Part shown: positions 34,278-44,268 of the stretch, piece after piece
Layout of the letters: each line of letters opens with the position of its first letter
Numbering within the stretch: the first letter of the stretch is position 1
From: an uncultured Maritimibacter sp.
GTDB lineage: Bacteria; Pseudomonadota; Alphaproteobacteria; Rhodobacterales; Rhodobacteraceae
NCBI GenBank assembly: GCA_913063035.1
Contig: CAJXYS010000010.1
Coordinates: 1 to 64,000 of the forward strand
Length of the DNA: 64,000 bases
Reading direction: 5' to 3'
Notes under the pieces: generated by a model
Told to the model about the DNA's origin: nothing
Database searches by the model: none
Seen by the model: the letters and a program-made list of their open reading frames with translations, nothing else
Position numbers and translations under genes: made by a program

Positions 34278-34540
34278 CGATTTCGCTGATCCTGGCCTGC
34301 CTCTGGGCGCTGGTGGCGAACGTGATCGCGATGTTCCCGAGCAAACGCAACCACTGGCCCGCCGCCTATGGTCTGATCGCCGTGGGCGTGCCGCTGCTGG
34401 GTTACGTGACCTGGGAGAACGGGCCCTGGGTGGGACTGCTCGTGCTCGCGGCGGGCGCCTCGATGCTGCGCTGGCCGGTCTACCATTTCTGGCGCTGGCT
34501 GCGCCGACGCTTCGGCGGCCAGGGACCGGCCGAGCCATGA
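34274..34540 (+). CDS. DUF2484 family small membrane protein
   Basis: An 88-aa protein with three hydrophobic stretches (about 3-20, 30-45 and 51-65) and a basic C-terminus (RWLRRRFGG). [32 protein letters not shown] matches the DUF2484 family, which I know mainly from Rhodobacteraceae at this position. Both ends overlap neighbours by ATGA (murC stop, murB start), so it is co-translated with precursor synthesis genes. The function is unknown; topology and context suggest an envelope or divisome accessory role. Confidence 0.85.
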   Translation: MTISLILACLWALVANVIAMFPSKRNHWPAAYGLIAVGVPLLGYVTWENGPWVGLLVLAAGASMLRWPVYHFWRWLRRRFGGQGPAEP

Positions 34541-35475
34541 GCCCGTCTATGCCCGACCCCCGCGGCCGGCTGACAGCCGACCGGCCGCTCTCCGACCTGA
34601 CCTGGCTGCGCGTGGGCGGCCCGGCGGAATGGTTCTTCCAGCCGGCCGATACGGACGACCTTGCTGCGTTCCTGGCCGCGCTGCCGGGCGAGGTGGCGGT
34701 CTTCCCGATGGGGGTCGGTTCGAACCTCATCGTGCGCGACGGCGGCATCCGCGGCGTGGTGATCCGTCTCGGTCGCGGGTTCAACGGGATCACGGTCGAG
34801 GGTCACCGGATCCGCGTGGGCGCCGCGGCGCTCGACGCGCAGGTCGCCAAGCGCGCGGCCGCGGCCGGGATCGACCTGACCTTCCTGCGCACGATCCCCG
34901 GCGCTATCGGCGGCGCGGTGCGGATGAACGCGGGCTGCTACGGCACTTACATGGCGGATGTCTTCGTCGAGGCGACCGCGGTGACGCGAGCCGGAGACAT
35001 CGTGACGCTCTCGGCTGCCGACCTGGCCTTCGCCTATCGGCACACCGATCTCGCCGCCGACACGGTGATCGTCGAGGCGGTTCTCGAAGGCGCGCCTGGC
35101 GATCCCGCTGCGCTGGGGGCGAAGATGGCCGACCAGCTCGCCCGGCGCGACGCATCCCAGCCGACGAAGGACCGCACCGCCGGGTCCACCTTCCGCAATC
35201 CCGCCGGCTTCAGTTCGACCGGGCAGGCCGATGACAGCCACGAGCTGAAGGCCTGGTCGGTGATCGACGCGGCCGGGCTGCGCGGCGCGCGGCGGGGCGG
35301 GGCGCAGATGAACCCGAAGCATCCCAACTTCCTGACCAACACCGGCACGGCCACGGCGGCCGAGCTGGAATCTCTCGGCGAAGAGGTCCGAAAAAGAGTT
35401 TTCCAACACAGCGGAATTTCGCTAGAGTGGGAGATCATGAGGGTCGGCCAACCGGCCCCGGAAAACAACGAATAA
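34537..35475 (+). CDS. murB: UDP-N-acetylenolpyruvoylglucosamine reductase
   Basis: A 312-aa FAD enzyme reducing enolpyruvyl-UDP-GlcNAc to UDP-MurNAc. FAD motifs are [12 protein letters not shown] near 24-35, [21 protein letters not shown] near 60-80, and [18 protein letters not shown] near 117-134. The catalytic Ser is in [11 protein letters not shown] near 222. The [16 protein letters not shown] tail with the closing Glu is typical of type I/II MurB. It overlaps the DUF2484 gene. Confidence 0.96.
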   Translation: MSPSMPDPRGRLTADRPLSDLTWLRVGGPAEWFFQPADTDDLAAFLAALPGEVAVFPMGVGSNLIVRDGGIRGVVIRLGRGFNGITVEGHRIRVGAAALDAQVAKRAAAAGIDLTFLRTIPGAIGGAVRMNAGCYGTYMADVFVEATAVTRAGDIVTLSAADLAFAYRHTDLAADTVIVEAVLEGAPGDPAALGAKMADQLARRDASQPTKDRTAGSTFRNPAGFSSTGQADDSHELKAWSVIDAAGLRGARRGGAQMNPKHPNFLTNTGTATAAELESLGEEVRKRVFQHSGISLEWEIMRVGQPAPENNE

Positions 35476-35517
35476 CCAAGGACCTGCGCGACAGGTCCAC
35501 GAGGCGCAGAGGCGGGT

Positions 35518-36432
35518 ATGTCGAGCAGGACATCCCCCAGAGTTGCGGTGCTGATGGGCGGCCCGTCCGTCGAGCGCGAGGTTTCGCTCTCTTCGGGGCG
35601 GGAATGCGCGGCCGCGCTCCGGGACGAGGGATTCGAAGTGATCGAGCTGGATGCGGGCCGGGACCTGGCCGCGCGCCTCGACGACATTCGCCCCGACGTC
35701 GCCTTCAACGCGCTGCACGGGCGCTGGGGCGAGGATGGCTGCGTGCAGGGGCTGCTCGAATGGCTGGGCCTGCCCTATACCCATTCCGGCGTGCTGTCCT
35801 CGGCGCTGGCCATGGACAAGCAGCGCACCAAGGAGGTCTACGCCGCCAGCGACCTGCCGGTGGTCGAGAGCCGGCTGGTGGCGCGTGACGTGGCCGCGGC
35901 GGCCCACGCGATGGACCCGCCCTATGTCATCAAGCCGAACAACGAGGGATCCTCGGTCGGGATCTACATCGTGCCGCAGGGCGCCGACGCGCCGCCGCGC
36001 CTGGCGGACGACATGCCGGCCACGGTCATGGTGGAGCGGTACGTCGCCGGGCGCGAACTGACCGTCAGCGTCGTGGGGGACCGCGCCCTCACCGTCACGG
36101 ACATCCTCACCGAGGGCTGGTACGACTACCAGGCGAAATACGCCGCCGGCGGGTCGCGCCACGAGGTGCCCGCCGACGTGCCCGCCGAGATCCATGACGC
36201 CTGCATGGACTATGCCCGTCGTGCCCATGCGGCGCTGGGCTGCCGCGGCGTGAGCCGGACCGATTTCCGCTGGGACGAGTCCGCCGGGGCCGCGGGGCTC
36301 TACCTGCTTGAAACCAACACCCAGCCGGGCATGACCCCCACCTCCCTGACCCCGGAACAGGCGGAGTATTGCGGCATGGGGTTCGGGCCGCTCTGCCGCT
36401 GGCTGGTGGAGGATGCATCATGCGGCCGATAA
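35518..36432 (+). CDS. ddl: D-alanine:D-alanine ligase
   Basis: A 304-aa ATP-grasp enzyme forming D-Ala-D-Ala for Mur[25 protein letters not shown] is at 11-34, with the catalytic Glu and Ser. [26 protein letters not shown] follows, then [12 protein letters not shown] near 139-150, and [21 protein letters not shown] near 262-282 with the Mg-binding Glu/Asn pair. Its last codons and stop (TAA 36430-36432) lie inside the first unit of a 39-bp tandem duplication that also holds the ftsQ start. Confidence 0.96.
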   Translation: MSSRTSPRVAVLMGGPSVEREVSLSSGRECAAALRDEGFEVIELDAGRDLAARLDDIRPDVAFNALHGRWGEDGCVQGLLEWLGLPYTHSGVLSSALAMDKQRTKEVYAASDLPVVESRLVARDVAAAAHAMDPPYVIKPNNEGSSVGIYIVPQGADAPPRLADDMPATVMVERYVAGRELTVSVVGDRALTVTDILTEGWYDYQAKYAAGGSRHEVPADVPAEIHDACMDYARRAHAALGCRGVSRTDFRWDESAGAAGLYLLETNTQPGMTPTSLTPEQAEYCGMGFGPLCRWLVEDASCGR

Positions 36433-36497
36433 GGCGCGATCCAACCCCGCGCCGCGATATGCGGCCGATAAGGCGCGATCCAACCCCGCGCCGCGAT
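36420..36497 (+). repeat. In-frame 39-bp tandem duplication at the ddl-ftsQ junction
   Basis: 36420-36458 and 36459-36497 are identical. Each unit starts with ATG and encodes [13 protein letters not shown] in the ftsQ frame. The first unit also contains the ddl stop codon. The copies have no differences, suggesting a recent event. Confidence 0.93.
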
Positions 36498-37343
36498 CCG
36501 GCGCCGAGCCGCTGGGCCTACCGGATCGAGCGGATGTGGCTGACGCCGTTCTACCGCGCGCTCCTGCGCAAGGGGCTGCCGGTGGCCGTCATCGCCGGCG
36601 GCGCCGCCTGGTATCTCGGCGATGCCGACCGGCTCGACGCGCTGCGCGGCCACGTCGCCGAAATCCGCCGCTCGATCGAGCAGCGCCCGGAATTCATGGT
36701 CGACCTGATGCGGATCGAGGGCGCGTCGCCCGAGCTTTCCGCCGACATCCGCGAGATCCTGCCGGTGGATTTTCCCGTCAGCTCCTTCGATCTCGAACTG
36801 GATCACATGCGCGAACAGGTCGCCGGCCTCGACGCCGTAGCGGGCGCGGAACTGCGCGTCGTCGCGGGCGGCGTGCTGGAGGTGAGCGTCGATGAACGCC
36901 TGCCGGCGGTCGTGTGGCGGTCTCGCGAGGGGCTCGAACTGCTGGACGAGGGCGGTCACCGCGTCGCCGCGATCCCGGCGCGGGACGCGCGCCCGGACCT
37001 GCCGCTCGTCGCGGGCGACGGTGCCGACCGGGTCGTGGCGGAGGCGTTGCAGGTGCTCGCCGCGGCGACGCCCATCGGCGACCGCGTGCGCGGGCTGACC
37101 CGCATGGGCGAGCGGCGCTGGGACCTGGTGCTCGACCGCGACCAGCGGATCATGCTGCCCGAAAGGAACCCGGTCGCGGCGCTCGAACGGGTCATCGCGC
37201 TCGATGATGCGCAGGACGTGCTCGCCCGCGACGTCAGCGTCGTGGACATGCGCGACGGGCGCCGCCCGACGCTGCGGCTCAGTGGCAAGGCGCTGGAAGA
37301 ATTGCGCCGTTTCAGAAGCCTGGATGACGGAGAAGACGCCTGA
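36420..37343 (+). CDS. ftsQ: Cell division protein FtsQ
   Basis: A 307-aa bitopic divisome protein. The basic cytoplasmic N-terminus begins with a duplicated 13-residue block. The membrane helix is at about 54-70, followed by the POTRA domain near 97-165, including [13 protein letters not shown], then the beta domain. The first ATG (36420) is chosen because GGAGG (36408-36412) lies 7 nt upstream. The ATG of the second repeat (36459) lacks a ribosome site but would give a 294-aa protein. It overlaps ddl and shares a base with the ftsA start. Confidence 0.92.
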   Translation: MRPIRRDPTPRRDMRPIRRDPTPRRDPAPSRWAYRIERMWLTPFYRALLRKGLPVAVIAGGAAWYLGDADRLDALRGHVAEIRRSIEQRPEFMVDLMRIEGASPELSADIREILPVDFPVSSFDLELDHMREQVAGLDAVAGAELRVVAGGVLEVSVDERLPAVVWRSREGLELLDEGGHRVAAIPARDARPDLPLVAGDGADRVVAEALQVLAAATPIGDRVRGLTRMGERRWDLVLDRDQRIMLPERNPVAALERVIALDDAQDVLARDVSVVDMRDGRRPTLRLSGKALEELRRFRSLDDGEDA

Positions 37344-38677
37344 TGACCGATCTCTACCAGTCTCAACGCGCGATGCGGAACAAGCGCCAGGCCGCCATGC
37401 AGAGGGGCGTCGTCGCCATTCTGGATGTCGGCACGTCCAAGATCGCCTGTCTCGTGCTGCGCTTCGACGGCCTGGATCCCGTCAAGACCGCCGACGGCGT
37501 CGGGCCGATGGCCGGGCAATCGCGGTTCCGCGTCATCGGCGCCGCCACGACCCGCTCGCGCGGGGTGCGGTTCGGCGAGATCGACGCCATGCAGGAAACC
37601 GAACGCGCGATCCGTACCGTGGTGCAGGGCGCGCAGAAGATGGCCAATGTCCGGGTGGATCACGTGATCGCCAGCTTCTCGGGCGCACGCCCGCGCAGCT
37701 ACGGCCTGGCAGGGGCGATCCCGCTCGAGAACGGCACGGTCGACGAATGCGACGTCGCACGGGTCCTGTCGGCCTGCGACGTGCCGGATTACGGCACGGG
37801 GCGCGAGGCGCTCCACGCGCAGCCGGTCAATTTCGCCATCGACCATCGCAGCGGTCTCGGGGATCCGCGGGGCCAGATCGGCAACCGGCTCTCGGTGGAC
37901 ATGCATCTGTTGACCGTCGACGGGGCGGTGGTCGAGAACCTGCTTTACTGCGTGAAGCGCTGCGATCTCGAGCTGGCCGGGATCGCCTCCTCGGCCTATG
38001 TGTCGGCCATCGCGAGCCTCGTCGAGGACGAGCAGGAGCTTGGCGCGGCCTGTATCGACATGGGCGGCGGTGCGACCGGGCTGTCGATCTTCATGAAGAA
38101 GCACATGATCTATGCCGACAGCGTGCGGCTGGGCGGCGACCACGTCACGCTCGACATTTCCAAGGGCCTGCAGGTGCCGATGCAGACCGCCGAGCGGATC
38201 AAGACCTTCTATGGCGGCGTGGTGGCCACGGGCATGGACGACCGCGAGATGATCGAGATCGGCGGCGAGACCGGCGACTGGGAACACGACCGGCGCACGG
38301 TCAGCCGCGCCGAGCTGATCGGCGTGATGCGCCCGCGCGTCGAGGAGATCCTCGAAGAGGTGCGCGAGCGGCTCGACGCCGCCGGCTTCGAGCATCTGCC
38401 GAGCCAGCGGATCGTGCTGACCGGCGGGGCCAGCCAGATCCCGGGGCTCGACGGTTTGGCGGGCAAGATCCTGGGCCAGCATGTGCGGCTCGGCCGCCCG
38501 CTGCGCGTGCAGGGGCTGCCCCAGGCCGCGACCGGGCCGGCCTTTTCCTCGGCGGTGGGGCTCTGCCTGTTCGCGGCGCACCCGCAGGACGAATGGTGGG
38601 ACTTCGAGATTCCGGTCGAACGCTACCCGGCCAGATCGCTGAAAAGGGCGGTGAAGTGGTTCAGGGACAACTGGTAA
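37343..38677 (+). CDS. ftsA: Cell division protein FtsA
   Basis: A 444-aa actin-like protein that tethers FtsZ to the membrane. ATPase motifs are AILDVGTSKIACLVLR near 28-43 (phosphate 1) and AACIDMGGGATGLSIF near 234-249 (phosphate 2). VLTGGASQIPGLDGLAGKIL near 356-375 is the adenosine motif. The C-terminal RSLKRAVKWFRDNW is an amphipathic membrane-targeting helix. The ATG overlaps the ftsQ TGA. Confidence 0.96.
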   Translation: MTDLYQSQRAMRNKRQAAMQRGVVAILDVGTSKIACLVLRFDGLDPVKTADGVGPMAGQSRFRVIGAATTRSRGVRFGEIDAMQETERAIRTVVQGAQKMANVRVDHVIASFSGARPRSYGLAGAIPLENGTVDECDVARVLSACDVPDYGTGREALHAQPVNFAIDHRSGLGDPRGQIGNRLSVDMHLLTVDGAVVENLLYCVKRCDLELAGIASSAYVSAIASLVEDEQELGAACIDMGGGATGLSIFMKKHMIYADSVRLGGDHVTLDISKGLQVPMQTAERIKTFYGGVVATGMDDREMIEIGGETGDWEHDRRTVSRAELIGVMRPRVEEILEEVRERLDAAGFEHLPSQRIVLTGGASQIPGLDGLAGKILGQHVRLGRPLRVQGLPQAATGPAFSSAVGLCLFAAHPQDEWWDFEIPVERYPARSLKRAVKWFRDNW

Positions 38678-38706
38678 ACCGCAATATCTGGGGAACTCAG
38701 CAAAAT

Positions 38707-38723
38707 CCCGCCGAATTGGCGGG
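38707..38723. other. Hairpin between ftsA and ftsZ
   Basis: CCCGCC and GGCGGG pair around GAATT, 30 bp after the ftsA stop and a few bases before the motif shared with mraZ. There is no T run. It may separate ftsA transcripts from a dedicated ftsZ promoter. Confidence 0.4.
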
Positions 38724-38728
38724 GAAAG

Positions 38729-38744
38729 CGCCCATATATTGTGT
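38729..38744. promoter_or_regulatory. Shared motif CCATATATTGTGT upstream of ftsZ
   Basis: The 13 bases CCATATATTGTGT are identical to those at 19561-19573 before mraZ, and the flanking GCGGG...AAA also matches. The left palindrome arm is degenerate here. It implies common control of the two promoter regions of the cluster, with a long (about 110 nt) ftsZ leader. Confidence 0.55.
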
Positions 38745-38851
38745 CAAATTGGCGTTTTTTTGGTGACCTCGCGGAACGCGTTGGTTACGCTGTGGAATCA
38801 AACAGGCGGACTCCGGCCCCGGCCGGAAATGAAAACAGGCGGACGGAACCG

Positions 38852-40513
38852 ATGACCTTGAACCTCACAATCCCCGATCATCAGGACCTCAAGCCGCGGA
38901 TCACCGTGTTCGGTGTCGGCGGAGCCGGCGGGAACGCCGTGAACAACATGATCGAGAAACAACTCGACGGCGTCGAGTTCGTGGTGGCCAACACCGACGC
39001 GCAGGCGCTGTCGCAGGCCCGGGCCCAGTCGAAGATCCAGATGGGCGTGAAGGTCACGGAAGGCCTCGGCGCGGGGGCCCGCCCGTCGGTCGGTGCCGCC
39101 GCCGCCGAGGAGACCATCGAGGAAATCGTCGACCATCTCGCCGGGGCGCATATGTGCTTCATCACCGCCGGGATGGGCGGGGGCACCGGCACGGGCTCGG
39201 CGCCGATCATCGCCCATGCCGCCCGCGAGCTGGGCGTGCTGACCGTCGGCGTCGTGACCAAGCCCTTCCAGTTCGAAGGCGCCAAGCGCATGCGCCAGGC
39301 CGAGGAAGGCGTCGAGGCGCTGCAAAAGGTCGTCGACACCCTGATCATCATTCCGAACCAGAACCTGTTCCGTCTTGCCAACGAGAAGACCACCTTCACC
39401 GAGGCCTTCTCGATGGCCGACGACGTGCTCTACCAGGGCGTGAAGGGCGTCACCGACCTGATGGTCCGGCCGGGCCTGATCAATCTCGACTTCGCCGATG
39501 TCCGCGCGGTGATGGACGAGATGGGCAAGGCGATGATGGGCACCGGCGAGGCCGACGGCGAAGATCGCGCCATCCAGGCCGCCGAGAAAGCCATCGCGAA
39601 CCCGCTTCTGGACGAGATCAGCCTCAAGGGCGCGAAGGGCGTGCTCATCAACATCACGGGCGCGCATGATCTGACGCTCTTCGAACTGGACGAGGCGGCG
39701 AACCGGATCCGCGAAGAAGTCGATCCGGACGCCAACATCATCGTCGGCTCGACGCTCGACCCGGACATGGAAGGCACCATGCGGGTGTCGGTGGTGGCCA
39801 CCGGGATCGACGCCTCCAACGTCCATGCTGACATGCCGGTGCCGCGCCGCCGGATTTCCGAGCCGCTGAAGCCGGCGGCCACCGTCGCCGAGGAAGAACA
39901 TGCCGCCGCCGCGGCAGCGCTGTTCGAGACCCAGCAGCACCCCCATGCCGAGCACGACCAGCCGGCGGAGCCGCGGGGCGAGCCGTCGCTCTTCGGGGAT
40001 TTCCAGGGCGAGGAACAGCCCGCCGCCGCCACCGGCACCGGCTTTGCCGCCGACAACCGGGGGGCGCCCGGGGCCGCCGCGGACGACCTGCCGCCGCCGG
40101 CCTACCAGCCGGAGCCGCAGCACGAGCCGGCCGCCCGGCAGGATCCGCCCGCGGCCGAAGCCGATGCCTATGTGGCGCCGAAGCCGCCCGCGCCCGGCAC
40201 CGCCTCGCCCGAGGCGATGCAGCGGCTGCGCGCCGCGGTCAACAAGACGCCGCAGGGCGCACAGCAGCAGCCGCGCGCGACCGAGGAGGACCGCGTCGCG
40301 CACGGAGACCGGAAGCTCTTCGGGATCAACTCGCTCATCAACCGCATGACGGGCCATCACGGCGAGGAAGCCCCCGCGCAACCGCGCGCCGTGCAGGAGC
40401 CGCCGACGCGCCGCGCGACGCCGGCCCAGACCCATATCGAGGAAGAGGAGGAGACCGATCCGGAACAGGAACGGATCGAGATCCCGGCCTTCCTGCGACG
40501 CCAGGCGAACTGA
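38852..40513 (+). CDS. ftsZ: Cell division GTPase FtsZ
   Basis: A 553-aa tubulin homologue forming the Z ring. The GTPase domain is at 1-310: [16 protein letters not shown] near 19-34, the tubulin signature GGGTGTGS near 108, and [15 protein letters not shown] near 205. A long Pro/Ala/Glu-rich linker (about 330-520) makes it longer than most FtsZ but is typical of alphaproteobacteria. The C-terminal peptide [11 protein letters not shown] binds FtsA and other partners. The ATG at 38852 gives the usual MTLNL opening; the frame upstream is leader. Confidence 0.97.
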   Translation: MTLNLTIPDHQDLKPRITVFGVGGAGGNAVNNMIEKQLDGVEFVVANTDAQALSQARAQSKIQMGVKVTEGLGAGARPSVGAAAAEETIEEIVDHLAGAHMCFITAGMGGGTGTGSAPIIAHAARELGVLTVGVVTKPFQFEGAKRMRQAEEGVEALQKVVDTLIIIPNQNLFRLANEKTTFTEAFSMADDVLYQGVKGVTDLMVRPGLINLDFADVRAVMDEMGKAMMGTGEADGEDRAIQAAEKAIANPLLDEISLKGAKGVLINITGAHDLTLFELDEAANRIREEVDPDANIIVGSTLDPDMEGTMRVSVVATGIDASNVHADMPVPRRRISEPLKPAATVAEEEHAAAAAALFETQQHPHAEHDQPAEPRGEPSLFGDFQGEEQPAAATGTGFAADNRGAPGAAADDLPPPAYQPEPQHEPAARQDPPAAEADAYVAPKPPAPGTASPEAMQRLRAAVNKTPQGAQQQPRATEEDRVAHGDRKLFGINSLINRMTGHHGEEAPAQPRAVQEPPTRRATPAQTHIEEEEETDPEQERIEIPAFLRRQAN

Positions 40514-40532
40514 AGCCGTCACAATCCCAGGG

Positions 40533-40560
40533 AAAAGGCCGGCGTTGCCGGCCTTTTTCT
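40533..40560 (+). terminator. Rho-independent terminator of ftsZ
   Basis: AAAAGGCCGGC (40533-40543), loop GTT, GCCGGCCTTTT (40547-40557): an 11-bp perfect stem with a T-rich tail, 20 bp after the ftsZ stop. It marks the end of the dcw cluster. Confidence 0.95.
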
Positions 40561-40715
40561 TGTTGCTTTTCAAGCACCTGGAGTTTGGATTTCCCGGGAT
40601 GAGCGGATTTCCGCGCCCCCGGATTCCCTATGTTTCAGAGAGAAATAAAGATTGAGTTGAGGTGTAACCCTTGCGGCTCTACCCCTCTGCGGTAACCCGG
40701 CCCGGGGTATGACTC

Positions 40716-41672
40716 ATGCCCGGGGCGACAGATTCCAAGATGGACCGCATGGTACAGACGACGCTCAGGGCAGACATCGCGATTCCGGGAACAGGCCTGC
40801 ATTCCGGCAAGCCGGTGCGCATGACGCTGCGTCCGGCGCCGGCAAATCACGGCATCTGGTTCCGGCGCACCGACGTCACCGATCGCGACAACATGATCCC
40901 GGCGCGCTACGACGCGGTCACGGCGCCGCAGCTCTGCACGCCGCTGGTCAACGCCGAGGGTGTCGAGGTCTCGACGGTCGAGCATGTCATGGCCGCGCTG
41001 GCCGGGTGCGGGGTCCACAACGCCCTGGTCGAAATTGACGCGCCCGAGGTGCCGATCCTCGATGGAAGCTCGGCCCGGATCGTGCGCGAGATCCTGCGGC
41101 GCGGGCTGCGCTCGCAGGATGCGCCGCTCTTCGTGTTCCGGGTGCGCGAGGCGATCGAGGTCCGCGACGGCGACGCGATGGCGCGCCTGGAGCCGGCCGA
41201 CCGGTTCGAGATGGACTACCGGATCGAGTTCGACGAACCGGCCATCGGCACCCAGGAACTTCGGCTCGACCTGTCCAACGGGGCCTTCGTGCGCGAGCTG
41301 TGCGACAGCCGGACCTTCTGCCGGCAGCGCGACGTCGAGGCGATGCGCGCCGCGGGTCTCGCCAGGGGGGGCAGCTACGAGAATGCCGTCGTCGTGCAGG
41401 ATGCCGAGGTGCTCTCGCCCGGCGGGCTGCGCCACGCCGACGAGTTCGTCCGCCACAAGATGCTCGACGCGCTGGGCGATCTCGCGCTTGCCGGGGCGCC
41501 GATTCTCGGCCGTTATACCGGGCTGCGCGCCGGTCACGCGGTCACGAACGCGCTTTTGCACAAGCTCTTCGCCACGCCCGGCGCGGTGGAGGTCATGGAA
41601 TGCGACGCCGAGACCGCGGCCATGCTGCCCGGGGTGGGCATCGAACACGGCGATCTCTCCCGGGTCGCCTGA
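40716..41672 (+). CDS. lpxC: UDP-3-O-acyl-N-acetylglucosamine deacetylase
   Basis: LpxC is the committed Zn-dependent step of lipid A synthesis. GTGLHSGKPVRMTLRPAP lies near 25-42 and the zinc His is in STVEHVMAALAG near 87-98. The second zinc His and the Asp are in HKMLDALGDLAL near 250-261. The catalytic His appears in RAGHAVTNALL near 277. The start at 40716 gives 318 aa; ATGs at 40740 and 40749 are alternatives that fit homologues starting near MVQTTL. The 202-bp gap after ftsZ contains the terminator and probably the lpxC promoter, which I could not pin down. Confidence 0.93.
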   Translation: MPGATDSKMDRMVQTTLRADIAIPGTGLHSGKPVRMTLRPAPANHGIWFRRTDVTDRDNMIPARYDAVTAPQLCTPLVNAEGVEVSTVEHVMAALAGCGVHNALVEIDAPEVPILDGSSARIVREILRRGLRSQDAPLFVFRVREAIEVRDGDAMARLEPADRFEMDYRIEFDEPAIGTQELRLDLSNGAFVRELCDSRTFCRQRDVEAMRAAGLARGGSYENAVVVQDAEVLSPGGLRHADEFVRHKMLDALGDLALAGAPILGRYTGLRAGHAVTNALLHKLFATPGAVEVMECDAETAAMLPGVGIEHGDLSRVA

Positions 41673-41766
41673 GGCGCGGAAACCGTTTTTCCTCCGGTTT
41701 TTATGTGCTAGGAGAAACCGGCGCGGCAGCCATGCCGCGGACAGGACAAGACGGGGTTTGGTGTTC

Positions 41767-42603
41767 ATGGCACGAGGCAGGAGACTGGCGGGAACCCTGG
41801 GCGCGTTTGCGGTTCTTGCGGTGCTCGGGGCCTGTGGTGGCGGATCGCGCGAAGCCCCTCTGGACAGCTACTCGGCCGAGGAAATCTACCAGCGCGCCGA
41901 GGCGCGGCTGGACTCCGGCAATCCCGATGGCGCGGCCGAATATTTCGTCGAGGTCGAGCGGCTCTATCCCTATTCCGAATGGGCCAAGCGGGCGCTGATC
42001 ATGACGGCCTATTCCTGGCACCAGGCCGGCGAATACGAGCAGAGCCGCGCCGCCGCGCAGCGCTACATCGATTTCTACCCCGCCGACGAGGACGCGGCCT
42101 ACGCGCAGTACCTGCTGGCGCTGAGCTATTACGACCAGATCGACAAGATCGGTCGCGACCAGGGGCTGACCTACCAGGCCCTGCAGGCATTCCGGCGGGT
42201 GATCGAAAACTATCCCGACAGCGAATACACGCAGTCCGCGATGCTGAAATTCGATCTCGCTTTCGACCACCTGGCGGCCAAGGAAATGGAGATCGGGCGT
42301 TACTACCTGAAGCGGGGGCATTACACCGCGGCGATCAACCGTTTCCGGGCTGTCGTGGAGGATTTCCAGACCACCACGCACACGCCCGAGGCGCTGCACC
42401 GGCTGGTGGAATCCTACCTGTCGCTCGGCCTCGCCGCCGAGGCGCAGACCGCCGCCGCGATCCTCGGCCACAACTACCGAGGCAGCCCGTTCTACGACGA
42501 CAGCTACAGGCTGCTGACCGGTCGTGGCCTCGCGCCCGAGGCGCGCGGCGACAGCTGGCTTCGCGCGGTCTACCGGCGCACGATCCGCGGCGAGTGGCTC
42601 TGA
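41767..42603 (+). CDS. bamD: Outer membrane assembly lipoprotein BamD
   Basis: A 278-aa lipoprotein of the BAM complex. The signal peptide ends in the lipobox VLGAC, with lipidated Cys near residue 23. TPR helices follow: EEIYQRAEARLDSGNPDGAAEYFVEVERLYPYSEWAKRA-type repeats from 38 onward, with FPxSxY-like variants (YPDSEYTQSAML). Length and order are typical. It lies 94 bp after lpxC and 15 bp before recN, the usual alphaproteobacterial order. Confidence 0.94.
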   Translation: MARGRRLAGTLGAFAVLAVLGACGGGSREAPLDSYSAEEIYQRAEARLDSGNPDGAAEYFVEVERLYPYSEWAKRALIMTAYSWHQAGEYEQSRAAAQRYIDFYPADEDAAYAQYLLALSYYDQIDKIGRDQGLTYQALQAFRRVIENYPDSEYTQSAMLKFDLAFDHLAAKEMEIGRYYLKRGHYTAAINRFRAVVEDFQTTTHTPEALHRLVESYLSLGLAAEAQTAAAILGHNYRGSPFYDDSYRLLTGRGLAPEARGDSWLRAVYRRTIRGEWL

Positions 42604-42618
42604 CGGGAGCCACCTCGC

Positions 42619-44268
42619 ATGCTGCGAAGCCTCGACATCCGGGACATGCTGATCATCGACCGGCTGGAGATGGATCTCCGGCCGGGGCTCAATGTGCTGA
42701 CCGGCGAGACCGGCGCGGGCAAGTCGATCCTGCTGGACGCGCTCGGCTTCGTGCTGGGCTGGCGGGGGCGGGCGGAGCTGGTGCGCGCCGGGGCGGCGGA
42801 GGGCGAGGTCGTCGCGGTCTTCGACCTGCCGGGGACGCATCCGGCGCGCGCCGTGCTCGACGAGGCCGGCCTGCCCGCCGGCGACGAGCTGATCCTGCGC
42901 CGTGTCAACCGCCCCGACGGGCGTAAGCAGGCCTGGGTCAACGACCGGCGCTGTTCCGGCGAGGTCTTGCGCGCGCTTTCGGACATGCTGGTGGAGCTTC
43001 ACGGCCAACAGGACGACCGTGGCCTGCTGAACCCGCGCGGGCACAGGGCGCTGCTGGATGCCTATGCGGGTCTGGATGCGCAGCTGGCCGACACCCGCGC
43101 GGCCTGGCGCGCGCGGGCGGCGGCGCGCAAGGCGCTCGACGCGGCCGAGGCGCAGCTGGCCGAGGCCGAGCGGGAGGAAGAGTTCCTGCGTCATGCCGTG
43201 GGCGAGTTGGACGCGCTGGACCCGCGGCCCGGCGAAGAGGCCGACCTCGACCGCCGGCGGCGCCTGATGCAGGGCGCCGAGCGAATCCGCGAGGACATCG
43301 CGCGGGCGCATGCGGCGCTGGGCCCCGAGGGGGCCGAGGGGCTGATGGGCGACGCGCTGCGCTGGCTCGAAGATGCGCGCGACCAGGCCGGCGAGCAGCT
43401 CGAGGCGCCGCTCGCGGCGCTTGGCCGCGCGCTGACCGAACTGGGCGAGGCCGCGCAGGGCGTCGAGCATTGCCTTGAGGCGCTCGATTTCGACCCGCAC
43501 GAGCTGGAGCGGATCGAGGAACGGCTCTTCGCGATCCGCGCGCTGGCGCGCAAGCATGACGTTCTGCCCGACGAGCTGGGCGGCTTTGCCGGCGACCTGC
43601 GCGCCCGGCTCGACGCGATCGATCGCGGCGCCGAGGAAATCGCGGGCCTGAAATCCGCCCTGGCCGAGGCCGAGGGTGGCTATGACGCCGCCGCGGGCGC
43701 CCTGTCCGAGATCCGCCACGAGGCGGCCGCGCGGCTCGATGCGGCGATGGCCGACGAGCTGGCGCCGCTCAAGATGGAGCGGGCCGTGTTCACGACCGGG
43801 ATCGCCCCGGCGGAGCCCGGCCCCGAGGGGCGCGACGCTGTGACCTTCCGCGTCGCGACGAACCCCGGCGCCCCGGCCGGGCCGCTCGACAAGATCGCGT
43901 CCGGCGGCGAGCTGTCGCGTTTCCTGCTGGCGCTCAAGGTGTGCCTGACGGGCCGCCAGGCGGGCCTGACGATGATCTTCGACGAGATCGACCGCGGCGT
44001 GGGCGGCGCGACCGCCGACGCGGTGGGCCGGCGGCTCGCGCGGCTGGCGGACGGGGCGCAGGTGCTGGTGGTGACCCATTCGCCGCAGGTCGCGGCGAAG
44101 GGTGCCCACCACTGGCGGGTGGAAAAGCGGGTCGAGGGCGATCAGACGACCTCGGCCGTGGTGCCCTTGTCCGGGGCCGCGCGCGTGGACGAGATCGCCC
44201 GGATGCTGGCCGGGGACCGCGTCACCGACGAGGCACGGGCCGCGGCCGAGGCGCTGCTCGGGGGTTAG
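42619..44268 (+). CDS. recN: DNA repair ATPase RecN
   Basis: A 549-aa SMC-like protein acting in double-strand-break repair. Walker A is TGETGAGKSILLDAL at about 30-44, coiled-coil arms span about 155-370, the signature is ASGGELSRFLLALK near 428-441, and Walker B is TMIFDEIDRGVGGATADAVG near 451-470. The GQQD-type VELHGQQDDRGLL motif is near 128. The end overlaps the convergent SnoaL-like gene by four bases. Confidence 0.95.
   Translation: MLRSLDIRDMLIIDRLEMDLRPGLNVLTGETGAGKSILLDALGFVLGWRGRAELVRAGAAEGEVVAVFDLPGTHPARAVLDEAGLPAGDELILRRVNRPDGRKQAWVNDRRCSGEVLRALSDMLVELHGQQDDRGLLNPRGHRALLDAYAGLDAQLADTRAAWRARAAARKALDAAEAQLAEAEREEEFLRHAVGELDALDPRPGEEADLDRRRRLMQGAERIREDIARAHAALGPEGAEGLMGDALRWLEDARDQAGEQLEAPLAALGRALTELGEAAQGVEHCLEALDFDPHELERIEERLFAIRALARKHDVLPDELGGFAGDLRARLDAIDRGAEEIAGLKSALAEAEGGYDAAAGALSEIRHEAAARLDAAMADELAPLKMERAVFTTGIAPAEPGPEGRDAVTFRVATNPGAPAGPLDKIASGGELSRFLLALKVCLTGRQAGLTMIFDEIDRGVGGATADAVGRRLARLADGAQVLVVTHSPQVAAKGAHHWRVEKRVEGDQTTSAVVPLSGAARVDEIARMLAGDRVTDEARAAAEALLGG

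Noticed and set aside
34274..34540. Possible frameshifted extension of murC
   Set aside because: murC is complete, and the frame after it has its own start, three hydrophobic segments and DUF2484 similarity.
40700..40735. CCCGGG inverted repeat around the lpxC start
   Set aside because: CCCGGG is self-complementary and common at this G+C; the loop would hold the ATG but there is no further support.
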